Shown piece after piece: positions 48,514 to 58,100 of a stretch of DNA of 64,000 bases. Under the pieces are notes generated by a model that worked only from the letters and a program-made list of their open reading frames with translations, made no database searches and was not told the DNA's origin. Each line of letters opens with the position of its first letter. The stretch's first letter is position 1. A program made the position numbers and the translations under genes. The DNA lies in assembly GCF_003590855.1 (NCBI RefSeq), contig NZ_QYUP01000124.1, positions 1-64,000 on the forward strand, in the 5' to 3' direction. This DNA comes from Massilia cavernae (GTDB taxonomy: Bacteria; Pseudomonadota; Gammaproteobacteria; Burkholderiales; Burkholderiaceae_D).

Positions 48514-48540
48514 AAGGACTGGCAAAGCCAGATCCTTTTT
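48514..48540 (+). terminator. Intrinsic terminator-like hairpin between rpoA and rplQ
   Basis: AAGGACTGGC (48514-48523) pairs with GCCAG-A-TCCTT (48527-48537, one bulge), followed by TTT. With the hairpin at 48473 this gives two structures inside one operon, which may set rplQ lower than rpoA. Confidence 0.5.
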
Positions 48541-48632
48541 GGATGACAAAACCGTAGTAAACCACCCATATTCAACCGGCCCGCGCGCAAGCGATCGAAG
48601 AGCTGGATTTAAACAAACCGAAAGGAACTACC

Positions 48633-49028
48633 ATGCGTCACCGTCACGGCCTTCGCAAGCTGAATCGTACTTCGTCCCACCGCCTGGCTATGCTGCGCAA
48701 CATGACCGTTTCCCTGCTGCGTCATGAAGCCATCAAAACCACCGTGCCAAAAGCTAAGGAACTGCGCCGCGTTATCGAGCCGATCCTGACCCTGGGCAAG
48801 ACCGACACCCTGGCGAACAAGCGTCTGGCATTCTCCCGCCTGCGCGATCGCGAAATGGTTCTGAAGCTGTTCGCTGAACTCGGCCCACGCTACGCAAACC
48901 GCAACGGCGGCTACCTGCGTATCCTGAAAATGGGTTTCCGCGTTGGCGACAATGCACCGATGGCATACGTCGAACTGCTGGACCGTCCAGAAGTTACCGA
49001 TGCTGAAGAAGCACCAACCGCTGAGTAA
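48633..49028 (+). CDS. rplQ: 50S ribosomal protein L17
   Basis: 131 residues, [20 protein letters not shown] at the start, last gene of the alpha operon. Located at the tunnel exit in the ribosome. AAAGGAAC stands before the ATG. The C-terminus has a short acidic tail (DAEEAPTAE). Followed by a strong terminator. Confidence 0.98.
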   Translation: MRHRHGLRKLNRTSSHRLAMLRNMTVSLLRHEAIKTTVPKAKELRRVIEPILTLGKTDTLANKRLAFSRLRDREMVLKLFAELGPRYANRNGGYLRILKMGFRVGDNAPMAYVELLDRPEVTDAEEAPTAE

Positions 49029-49040
49029 TCAGCCGGTTAG

Positions 49041-49073
49041 AAAAAAAGCCAGGCCTAGCCTGGCTTTTTTTTT
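49041..49073 (+). terminator. Rho-independent terminator of the alpha operon
   Basis: AAAAAAAGCCAGGC pairs with GCCTGGCTTTTTTTTT: a 7-bp GC-rich core (49048-49054 with 49058-49064), extended by A-T pairs, and a nine-T tract. The strongest terminator in the window; it ends the ribosomal superoperon. Confidence 0.92.
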
Positions 49074-49204
49074 CGCCCGTTTTTCCGGGCTGACCCCGGT
49101 CTTTGCAATTGTAGATAAGCAGCCCTTAAGCACGTTCTCGTTCCCCCGGTGTACTATTCTGGTGCGCCGAAGCGCGCCTGTCGAACACAGAACAAAAGGA
49201 AGTT

Positions 49205-50992
49205 ATGCACCGTCTGCCGTCCCTCCGCCTGCTGGCCATCCAGGCCGCCGCACTGCTGTTGCTGGCTCTGTCCGTGCTGCTTGGCGCCGCAAGCGCCCGC
49301 GCGGAAGAGGAGTTCCTCGATCCCGCTGACGCCTTCCGCTTTACGGCCCGCATGGCCGATCCGCAGACCATCGCCGTGACCTGGGAAATCGCCGACAAGT
49401 ACTACATGTACCGCGAACGCTTCAAGTTCACCGCCACTGGCGCTACCCTGGGCGAGCCGCAGTTCCCGCCCGGTAAGGTCAAATACGACGAAACCTTCCA
49501 GAAGGACGTCGAAATGTACCGAAACGTAGTCACGATCATGATCCCGGTGCAGGCCGCGGGCATGTTCACCCTGAACGCCACCAGCCAGGGCTGCGCCGAC
49601 GCCGGCCTGTGCTACTCGCCGCAGGACACCAGCGCGCGCCTCGTGGCCACGGGATCCGGTGGCGGCGGCATGAGCGTACCGGGCGCGCCGGCACCACTCG
49701 CTCCCGCAGCGGCAATCGCCGACGCGCAGCCCGCCTCCGAGCTGTCCGGCATCGTCTCCGTGCTGGGCGGCGGCAAGCTGCTGGTCATCGTTCCTGCCTT
49801 CATCCTGCTTGGCCTCGGCCTCGCATTCACGCCCTGCGTGCTGCCGATGGTGCCTATCCTGTCCTCGATCATCGTGGGCGAGGGCGCGCAGGCGAAGCGC
49901 TCGCGCGGCTTCATCCTGTCGCTGGCGTATTCGCTCGGCATGGCGATTGTCTACACCGCGCTGGGCGTCGCCGCCGGGCTGATCGGGGAGGGTCTTGCGG
50001 CCGCCCTGCAGAACCCTTGGGTGCTGGGCGCCTTCGGTTTGCTGATGGTGGCGATGGCACTGTCGATGTTCGGCGTGTACGACCTGCAACTGCCTGCCGC
50101 GCTGCAGACCCGGCTGGCAGGCGCATCCGGCCGCCGCTCGTCCGGCAAACTGGCCGGCGTGTTCGCCATGGGTGCGATCTCGGCCCTGATCGTCGGCCCC
50201 TGCGTCGCCGCGCCGCTGGCCGGCGCGCTGGTCTACATCAGCCAGACCCGCGATGTGCTGATCGGCGGCGCCGCGCTGTTTGCGATGGCGGTCGGCATGA
50301 GCATCCCGCTGCTGCTGGTCGGCGTATCCGCAGGATCGCTGCTGCCGCGCGCCGGCGCATGGATGGAAGCGGTCAAGAAATTCTTCGGCGTGCTGATGCT
50401 GGCGATGGCCCTGTGGCTGGTGTCGCCGGTGCTGCCGCCGGTGGCGCAGATGCTCGGCTGGACCGCGCTGCTGCTCGGCTACGGCTTCTACCTGCTGCGT
50501 TCCACCCGCCACTTTGGCGCGATGGCCATGGGCGCGGCTTTCGCCATCCTGGGCGCGATCCAGCTGGTTGGCGTAGTCTCCGGCGCGCGCGACCCGCTCG
50601 CCCCGCTGGCGCACCTTAATGGCGGTGCAGCGCATGGCCTGACCTTCAAGCGCATCAAGACCGTTGCCGACCTTGACGCTGCGCTGGCGAATGCCGGCGG
50701 CAAGACCGTCATGCTCGACTTCTACGCCGACTGGTGCGTTTCGTGCAAGGAAATGGAAAAGCTGACCTTCGTCGACGAGCGCGTGCAGGCCCGCCTCGAA
50801 AACACGCTGCTGCTGCAAGTTGACGTCACCGCCAACGATGCGGCCGACAAAGCCATGCTGAAGCGCTTCACGCTGTTCGGCCCGCCAGCGATCATCCTGT
50901 TCGACAAGCAGGGCCAGGAAATCGCCGACAGCCGCGTGATCGGCTACCAGGATCCCGGCAAGTTCCTGGGATCTCTGAGCCGGCTCAACTAA
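49205..50992 (+). CDS. dsbD: Thiol:disulfide interchange protein DsbD
   Basis: Carries reducing power from cytoplasmic thioredoxin to periplasmic DsbC/DsbG and cytochrome c maturation. 595 residues: signal peptide (cleaved near ASARA-E), N-terminal domain with the Cys pair in QGCADAGLCYSP, a membrane core with eight helices containing FTPCVLPMVPILSS and GPCVAAPLAGAL, and a C-terminal thioredoxin domain with YADWCVSCKE (Cys511/Cys514). A 131-nt spacer separates it from the rplQ terminator region. Followed by a Spy-like gene on the opposite strand. Confidence 0.95.
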   Translation: MHRLPSLRLLAIQAAALLLLALSVLLGAASARAEEEFLDPADAFRFTARMADPQTIAVTWEIADKYYMYRERFKFTATGATLGEPQFPPGKVKYDETFQKDVEMYRNVVTIMIPVQAAGMFTLNATSQGCADAGLCYSPQDTSARLVATGSGGGGMSVPGAPAPLAPAAAIADAQPASELSGIVSVLGGGKLLVIVPAFILLGLGLAFTPCVLPMVPILSSIIVGEGAQAKRSRGFILSLAYSLGMAIVYTALGVAAGLIGEGLAAALQNPWVLGAFGLLMVAMALSMFGVYDLQLPAALQTRLAGASGRRSSGKLAGVFAMGAISALIVGPCVAAPLAGALVYISQTRDVLIGGAALFAMAVGMSIPLLLVGVSAGSLLPRAGAWMEAVKKFFGVLMLAMALWLVSPVLPPVAQMLGWTALLLGYGFYLLRSTRHFGAMAMGAAFAILGAIQLVGVVSGARDPLAPLAHLNGGAAHGLTFKRIKTVADLDAALANAGGKTVMLDFYADWCVSCKEMEKLTFVDERVQARLENTLLLQVDVTANDAADKAMLKRFTLFGPPAIILFDKQGQEIADSRVIGYQDPGKFLGSLSRLN

Positions 50993-51009
50993 ATAAGAAA
51001 AGGCAACGG

Positions 51010-51549
51010 TCAGCTTGCCTTGCCGTGCTCCATGCCATGGCCACCATGCCCATCGTGCCCATGGTGCATGCCGCGATGCCTCATGCCGTGGCGGCCGCCG
51101 TGCTTGCTGTTCTCGTCGAACAGCTTCTGCTGCTCAGGCGACAGCGCCGCGAACAGCTGCCGTGTGGCAGCCAGGCGCGCTTCCATGCGCGCGATGCGCT
51201 GCTTGGCCATCTCGATGCGCCTTTCCATGTGCTGCGGAGTGGACAGCGCCTTCCAGTCGCCACGCTCACCGCGTGCCTGCGGCGTGCCGGCCGGCTTAAT
51301 TGCCGCCTGGTAAGCGGCCCACGCAGGTTCCTGCGCGGCGCTCAGTTTGAGCGCATCATGCAGCTTGGCTTGGTGCCTGGCGCAATGCGCGGCGCGCTTG
51401 GCTTGCCATTCGGCACGTTTGGCATCCCGTTCCTGCTGCGTCATGGCGTGGCCCTGGCGGCCTTCCTCGGCGGCGAACGATGGCAGCACAGCGCTGCCCA
51501 GTCCAAGGACGGTGAGACCGATTACGATACTCTTGCGAAGTGCGTTCAT
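51010..51549 (-). CDS. Spy/CpxP-family periplasmic protein with His-rich tail
   Basis: 179 residues with a signal peptide (cleaved near SFA-A, residue 26). The rest is helical and charged with two LTXXQ-like repeats (ALKLSAAQEPAW and FAALSPEQQKLF), typical of Spy/CpxP proteins: periplasmic chaperones or modulators of envelope-stress signalling. The C-terminus is Gly/His/Met-rich (HGMRHRGMHHGHDGHGGHG), which suggests metal binding such as copper, nickel or zinc. It is divergent from an OmpR/kinase pair, the classical place for a CpxP-like regulator. Convergent to dsbD with only 17 nt between stops. Confidence 0.87.
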   Translation of the reverse strand: MNALRKSIVIGLTVLGLGSAVLPSFAAEEGRQGHAMTQQERDAKRAEWQAKRAAHCARHQAKLHDALKLSAAQEPAWAAYQAAIKPAGTPQARGERGDWKALSTPQHMERRIEMAKQRIARMEARLAATRQLFAALSPEQQKLFDENSKHGGRHGMRHRGMHHGHDGHGGHGMEHGKAS

Positions 51550-51635
51550 GTTGTTTGCTTCCTTCAGGTTGGGGTTGGACTACGGGATCCATCATGGCCC
51601 TGGGATGTAACGACGCAGTGTCCGCTGCCCGAGAG

Positions 51636-51684
51636 TTTGTATCTGTTTGTATCGCTTCCCTGTCAATATACACAGCGATACAAA
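51636..51684. promoter_or_regulatory. Direct plus inverted repeats, probable response-regulator operator
   Basis: TTTGTATC occurs at 51636-51643 and 51646-51653 (10-bp period), and its reverse complement GATACAAA at 51677-51684. TTTGTATCGC (51646-51655) and GCGATACAAA (51675-51684) form a perfect 10-bp inverted repeat. The site lies between the divergent Spy-like and response-regulator genes. One helical turn between direct half-sites is the usual pattern for OmpR-type tandem binding. Confidence 0.7.
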
Positions 51685-51725
51685 TAGGCCGTGCAGGCTG
51701 TCCTTAAGTCAGGATAATTGCGGTT

Positions 51726-52454
51726 ATGGATACTCCCTCTACTATTCTCATCGTCGACGACGACCGCGACATCCGTTCACTGCTGGCCGACTACCTCGAG
51801 GCCAACGGCTACCGCGCCCTGGTTGCGCCCGACGGCGCCGGCATGTGGAAGGCGCTCGACGACGCGCGCCCCGACCTGATCGTGCTCGACCTGAACATGC
51901 CGGGCGACGACGGCCTGACCCTGTGCCGCAAGCTGCGCGCCACCTCGACCATGCCGGTGATCATGCTCACCGCGCGCAGCGAACCGCTCGACCGCATCCT
52001 CGGCCTCGAGATGGGCGCCGACGACTACCTGCCCAAGCCGTTCGAACCGCGCGAGCTGCTGGCCCGCATCCGCAGCGTGCTGCGGCGCAGCCACGCGATG
52101 CCGTCGAACACCCCGTTCGACAACGCCCAGCGCATGCGCTTCTCCGGCTGGACGCTCGACCTCACCGCGCGCCACCTGATCAACCCGGACGGCCTGGTGA
52201 TCATGCTGTCGGGCGCCGAGTTCCGCCTGCTGCGCGTGTTCCTCGAGCACCCGAACCGCGTGCTCAACCGCGACCAGCTGCTGAACCTCACGCAGGGCCG
52301 CGACGCCGACCCGTTCGACCGCTCGATCGACATCCAGATCAGCCGCCTGCGCCAGAAGCTGGGCGAGGACGCGCGCCTGCCGCAGATCATCAAGACGGTG
52401 CGCAACGGCGGCTACGTGCTGGCGGGGCAAGTTACCGTGGAGCCAGGCGCATGA
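51726..52454 (+). CDS. OmpR-family response regulator (envelope-stress type)
   Basis: 242 residues. Receiver domain with the acidic pocket DDD at 11-13, phosphorylated Asp55 in LIVLDLNMPGDDGL and Lys in GADDYLPKPFEPREL; C-terminal winged helix with TQGRDADPFDRSIDIQISRL and RNGGYVLAGQ. Overlaps the kinase gene (ATGA). The operator-like repeats upstream suggest it regulates itself and the Spy-like gene, and perhaps the RND pump after it. Confidence 0.93.
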   Translation: MDTPSTILIVDDDRDIRSLLADYLEANGYRALVAPDGAGMWKALDDARPDLIVLDLNMPGDDGLTLCRKLRATSTMPVIMLTARSEPLDRILGLEMGADDYLPKPFEPRELLARIRSVLRRSHAMPSNTPFDNAQRMRFSGWTLDLTARHLINPDGLVIMLSGAEFRLLRVFLEHPNRVLNRDQLLNLTQGRDADPFDRSIDIQISRLRQKLGEDARLPQIIKTVRNGGYVLAGQVTVEPGA

Positions 52455-53815
52455 GGGCGTTCTTCGGATCGATGACCGGGCGCGTGTTCCTGACCCTGCT
52501 GCTCGGTACCGTATTCTCGGCTGCGCTGACCCAGCTGCTGGCCGAGGCCGAGCGCCAGCGCGTGATCTCGGATTTCCGCAGCATCCATGCGCTCGACCGC
52601 GCCGAGCAGCTGATCACGGCCGCCGAAATCGTGCCCGCCTCGGCGCGCCTGGCCTACCTGGGCGTCGCCAACCGCCCCGGCATACGGCTGGAAGAAGTGA
52701 CCGGCGCGCTGCCGGTGGCGCCGCAGCACTCCGAATTCACCGCCGCGCTGGCCCAGCGCATGGGCAAGGGTTACCAGTTCGCGACCATTGCCGCGCGCCC
52801 GAAGGAATGCGATATCCCGCGCCCCCAGTCCAGCATCTTCGGGCCGAAGGAAGCGCTGTGGAAGGGCGCCTGCGAAAGCATCGACGTGAACCTGCCCGAC
52901 GGCGGACGGCTGCGCCTGCAGATCCTGCCGCCGCCGCCATCGGTACTGGCCACCGAGACCGACTACCGCCTGATCATCGCGCTGTTCCTGGGCAGTATCG
53001 CGGTCCTGGCCTACCTGGTCGCGCGCATGACCACGCGCCCGCTCAAGCAGCTGGCGCAGGCGGCGAAAGATCTCGGCAACGACATCAACCACCCGCCGCT
53101 GGTGCTCGAAGGCGCCAGCGAGATTCGCCAGGCCAGCGCCGCCTTCAATGCCATGCAGGCGCGCATCCGCCAGTACATCGCGCAGCGCACCCAGATGCTG
53201 GCCGCGATCACCCACGACCTGCAGACCCCGCTGACGCGCATGCGCCTGCGGCTGGAAAAGGTCGGCGACCACGATCTGCAGGAGCGCCTGATCGGCGACC
53301 TGTCGGCGATGCAGCAAATGGTGCGCGAAGGCCTGGACCTGGCGCGCAGCACCGACAATACCGAAGCGATGCAGGCGCTCGACCTCGACTCGCTGCTCGA
53401 CAGCGTGTGCTCGGACGCCACCGACGCCAGCCAGCGGGTGGCGCTGCACGGGCGCGCCGGCATGGCCGTCATGGGCCGCCCGCTGGCCTTGCGGCGCTGC
53501 CTCGCCAACCTGATCGACAACGCGGTCAAGTACGGCAACCAGGCCGAACTGACCGTCGAGCGCGCGGCCGGCGCCGCGCGCATCCGCATCCGCGACCGCG
53601 GTCCCGGCATCGCCCGCGACGAGCAGGCGCGCGTGTTCGAGCCGTTCTACCGCGTCGAAAGCTCGCGTTCGCGCGAGTCGGGCGGCACCGGCCTTGGCCT
53701 GCCGATCGCACGCAATATCGCGGAGCAGCACGGCGGCAGCGTCACGCTGGCCAACCACCTCGACGGCGGGCTGGAAGTGACCCTTGTGCTGCCCCAGGCT
53801 TATCCCGGTAAATAA
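52451..53815 (+). CDS. Sensor histidine kinase (EnvZ/RstB-like)
   Basis: 454 residues from ATG 52451. Membrane segments at about 10-30 and 172-191 frame a periplasmic domain of about 140 residues. HAMP follows, then His255 in QMLAAITHDLQTPLTRMRLR, then CLANLIDNAVKYG (N box), RDRGPGI and GGTGLGLPIARN. The H-box region is EnvZ-like. Its partner is the regulator encoded in overlap before it. RND genes follow after 72 nt. Confidence 0.93.
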   Translation: MRAFFGSMTGRVFLTLLLGTVFSAALTQLLAEAERQRVISDFRSIHALDRAEQLITAAEIVPASARLAYLGVANRPGIRLEEVTGALPVAPQHSEFTAALAQRMGKGYQFATIAARPKECDIPRPQSSIFGPKEALWKGACESIDVNLPDGGRLRLQILPPPPSVLATETDYRLIIALFLGSIAVLAYLVARMTTRPLKQLAQAAKDLGNDINHPPLVLEGASEIRQASAAFNAMQARIRQYIAQRTQMLAAITHDLQTPLTRMRLRLEKVGDHDLQERLIGDLSAMQQMVREGLDLARSTDNTEAMQALDLDSLLDSVCSDATDASQRVALHGRAGMAVMGRPLALRRCLANLIDNAVKYGNQAELTVERAAGAARIRIRDRGPGIARDEQARVFEPFYRVESSRSRESGGTGLGLPIARNIAEQHGGSVTLANHLDGGLEVTLVLPQAYPGK

Positions 53816-53887
53816 ACGCGGCGTGATCGCCTTGCCTTATCCATAAATAACTGACGAAGAGCCGCCCGCGAGCGGCCAGGACATCAA

Positions 53888-55107
53888 ATGAAGCAGAAGA
53901 ACATCGTACTCGCCGTCGGCGTGATCGCCATTGTCGGCACGGCCGCCTGGTACATGAACCGCGACGTCAACGGCGCGTCGGCGCCTGCGGGCGGCAAGGG
54001 CGGCCCGGCGGCGCCCAGCCGCCGGTGGTGGTCAACGTGGTGGCGCCGGTGCGCCGCGACGTGCCGGTCCCCCGATACTAACTGCAGGCGCTAACGGGCA
54101 CGTCACGCCGGTCGCACCGTCGACCCGCATCTCGCCGACACCACACGATCCGCAAGGTTCACATCAAGGAAGGCCAGTTCGTCAAACGGGGCGAACCTGA
54201 GTGTTCTCGGCTCGACGAACCCGCAACGCGCGCGCCACATGTCGACAAGGCCCAGGCCCAGCTGGCGCGTGACCGCGCCCCCTGGCCGACCTCGAGCGCC
54301 AATACCAGCGCAACCAAGAGCTGGTGGCGCAGAAGTTCATCGGCACAGCGCGGTCGACACCCTGCGCAGCCAAGTCGAGGCGGCGGGCGCGCCGCGGTCG
54401 CGGTCCAACCAGGCGCGCTTGCAGGCGAGCGCGTGGAGCGCCAGCTAGGCACCATCGTCCGCGCGCCGATGTCGGGCCGGGTCGGCGCCATTGACGTCCA
54501 CCCGGGCAGCCTGGTGCAGCTGTCCACCTCGCTTACGACGATCACCCAGGTCGACCCGGTCAACGTCGCCTTCACGCTGCCGGAATCGGCGCTGTCCGAC
54601 CTGCTCGCGGCCCAGCGCGCCGGCACGGTGGACGTGGTGGCCGAAACCGCGGGCGGCGAGCCGGCCGTCGGCAAGCTGAACTTCATCGACAACACGGTCG
54701 ACCCGAAGGCCGGCACCATCCGGGTCAAGGCGCAATTCGACAACCGCGATTCGAAGCTGTGGCCGGGCCAGTACGTGTCCACCCGCGTGACCTTGCGCAC
54801 GCTGAAGGACGCTACCGTCGTCCCGCAGAATGCCCTCATCATTAATACGCGTGGTACCTTCGTATACGTGGTCGGCGAAGGCCAGGCCGCGCAGGAAGTA
54901 CCGGTGCAGCGGGTCCACGCCTTCGGCACCGACGCGGTCGTCACCGGCCTGTCGGGCAGCGAAAAAGTCATCACCGAGGGCAAGCAGAACCTGCGCCCGG
55001 GCGGCAAGGTACGCCTCGCGGACGAAGCCCCGAAGGGTGACGGCGGCAAGCGCGGCGGCGCCCGTCGCGACGGCGCACCGCCGGCACAGAAGGAAGCAAC
55101 GACATGA
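53888..55107 (+). pseudogene. RND periplasmic adaptor (MdtA-like), frame broken by several small indels
   Basis: The N-terminus (MKQKNIVLAVGVIAIVGTAA with a membrane anchor) is in frame to about 54015, and the C-terminal half (from about 54433, TIVRAPMSGRVGAIDVHPGS to PAQKEATT) is in another frame. Between them, fragments in shifting frames still read QPPVVVNVVAPVRRDVP, VHIKEGQFVKRG, KAQAQLARDRA and ELVAQKF, the expected lipoyl/hairpin region. Several single-base gains and losses in about 400 bp with intact codon bias look like local sequencing error, though a true pseudogene cannot be excluded. Its end overlaps the permease gene (ATGA). Confidence 0.85.
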
Positions 55108-58100
55108 GCATCTCCGAAATCTGCATCCGCCGTCCGGTGATGGTGGTGCTGTTGTCGATCAGCCTGGTGCTGGTTGGTATCCTCGCCTACATCAACATTC
55201 CGGTCGCGGCGCTGCCGAGCTATAACACCCCGGTCATCAACGTCAACGCCAACCTGCCCGGCGCCAGCCCGGAGACCATGGCTTCGTCGGTGGCGCTGCC
55301 GCTCGAGAAGCAGTTCTCGACGATTTCCGGCATCAAGATCATCACCTCCACCAGCACCCAGGGCAACACCAGCCTGACCCTGGAATTCGACCCGAAAATC
55401 GACGTCAACGAAGCCGCAGTCGACGTGCAGGCGGCGCTGCTCGGCGCCCAGCGCGCGCTGCCGCAGGAGATGACGGACCTGCCGTCGTACCGCAAGGTCA
55501 ACCCGGCCGACGCGCCGGTGCTGTTCATGGCGATGACCTCGCCGTCGATGAGCCTGTCCGACCTGAACGACTACGCCGAAAACCTGATCGCGCCCAGCCT
55601 GTCGACCCTGCCGGGCGTGGCGCAGGTGACGGTCAATGGCCAGAAGCGCTTTGCCGTGCGCGTGCGCACCAAGGCCGACCTGATGAACGCGCGCGACATC
55701 TCGCTCGACGAGCTGGCCGCCGCGCTGCGCGCCGCCAATTCGAATTCGCCGCTGGGCGTGCTCGATGGCCCCAACCAGACCCTGACCATCCAGGGCAATG
55801 CCCAGCTGATGAAGGCGTCCGAGTTCGCCGAGATCATCGTCGCCACTCGCAACGGCCAGCCGGTGCGCCTGCGCGACGTCGCCACCGTCGAGGACAGCTT
55901 CCAGTCGGTCAAGGCCGCCGGCAGCTTCAACGGCGAACGCTCGATCGTGCTGATGGTGCAGCGCCAGCCGAACGCGAACACGGTGCAGGTGGTCGACGCG
56001 GTGCGCGCGCTGCTGCCGCGCTTCCAGGCCCAGGTGCCGGCATCGATCAAGCTCAGCCTCGTCAACGACGGCTCGGTCTCGATCCGCGAGGCGATCCATG
56101 ACGTCGAGCTGACGCTGGCGTTCACGGTGGTGCTGGTGATCCTGGTGATCTTCCTGTTCCTGCACCGTGCCTCCGCCACCTTCATCCCGGCGGTTACGAT
56201 GCCGATCTCGCTGCTCGGCGCGGTGGGCCTGCTGTACTGGCTCGGCTACAGCCTCGACAACGTGTCCCTGCTCGGCATTACGCTGGCGGTCGGGTTGGTG
56301 GTCGACGACGCCATCGTGGTGCTGGAAAACATCGTGCGGCATATCGAAATGGGCAAGCGCCCGCTGGCCGCCGCCCTGATCGGTTCGAAGGAGATGGGCT
56401 TCACCATCATCTCGATCTCGATCTCGCTGGTGGCGGTGTTCATCCCGATCTTCTTCATGCCTGGCGTGATCGGCCTGCTGTTCCACGAATTTGCCGTCGT
56501 GGTCGGCCTGGCGGTGCTGGTGTCGGCCGTGGTGTCGCTGACCCTGGTGCCGATGCTGGCCAGCCGCCTGCTGCCGGCCCATGGCGACCACGGACCGGGC
56601 AAGAAAAACTTCGTCGGCCGCCACTTCGAGGCGGGCTTCGAAAAGGTCCGCACCGGCTACCAGAAAACCCTCGACATCGCGCTGGCGCACCGCACCATCG
56701 TGCTGCTGGTCGCGGTCGGCACCTTCGCGCTGACCGTCGTCATGTACGCCACCATCCCGAAGGGCTTCTTCCCCGAGGAAGACCTGGGCCGGCTGCGCAT
56801 CAGCGTCGAAGCGGCGGAAGAAACCTCGACCGACGCGATGGCGCAGTTGCAGGACAAGGTGGTGGCCATCGTGCGCGCTCATCCTGCGGTGCAGGATGTG
56901 ACCTCGTTCACCGGCGGCGGCAATACCGGCCGCATGTTCGTGATGCTCAAGCCGCGCGACGAGCGCAAGAAGATGCCGGAAGTCGTCGACGAACTGCGCA
57001 AGGACACGCGCGCGGTGCCGGGCGTGTCGGTGTTCCTCAGCCCGACCCAGAACCTGCAGCTTGGCGGACGCCAGAGCAAGAGCCGCTACCAGTACACGCT
57101 GCAGAGCGTGCGCGCGGACGACCTGAACGAATGGGCCAACAAATTCCTCGACCGCATGCGCGCCGACCCGGACTTCCGCGACGTCACCAGCGATTCGCAG
57201 CAGGGCGGCCTGCAGGCGCGCCTGAACGTCGACCGCGACAAGGCCGCCACCCTCGGCGTGGAAATGGCCGACGTGCGCACCGCGCTCTACGCGTCCTTCG
57301 GCGAGCGCCAGGTCTCGACCATCTACTCGCCGGCGGCCAGCTACAACGTCATCATGGAAGCCGATGCGGCCGACCGCCAGTTCGACGACGCGCTGACCCG
57401 CGTCTCGGTGCGCAGCAACACCGGCGCGCTGGTCAAGCTGTCCAGCTTCGCCACGGTGGAGCGCACTGTGGGCCCGACCTCGGTCAATCACCAGGGCCAG
57501 CTGCAGGCGATCACGCTGTCGTTCAACCTGCCGCCCGAAGTCCCGCTGGGTAACGCCACCGCCAAGATCGACCGCATGGCCACCGACATGAAGCTGCCGG
57601 CCTCCGTCATCACGCGCTACGGCGGCGACGCGGCGGTGTTCGAGGAATCGCAGGCCAGCCAGGTGATCCTGATCGTCGCGGCGCTGGGCGTGATCTACGT
57701 GCTGCTCGGCGTGCTGTACGAAAGCTATATCCACCCGCTGACCATCCTGGCCGGCCTGCCGTCGGCCGCGGTGGGCGCGCTGCTGACCCTGGAGCTGTTC
57801 GGCCTCGACCTGACCATGATCGCCATCATCGGCATCCTGATGCTGATCGGGATCGTCAAGAAGAACGCGATCATGATGATCGACTTCGCGCTGCACGCGC
57901 AGCGGGTCGAGGGCAAGAGCCCGCACGACGCGATCCGCGAAGCTTGCCTGCTGCGCTTCCGCCCGATCCTGATGACGACGCTGGCGGCGATGATGGGCGC
58001 GATCCCGATCGCGCTGGGCATGGGCGCCGGCGCCGAACTGCGCCAGCCGCTCGGCTTGGCCGTGGTGGGCGGCCTGCTGTTCTCGCAAGTGATCACGCTG

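Noticed and set aside
51647-53815. A 722-codon frame joining the response regulator region to the kinase
   Set aside because: Only the part after 52451 is the kinase; the upstream part is the regulator read in the wrong frame and is Arg/Pro-rich. Not a fusion.
54159-58088. A 1309-codon open frame opposite the RND permease
   Set aside because: Low-complexity, Arg/His/Gln-rich product with no family motif; explained by high GC and the coding strand.
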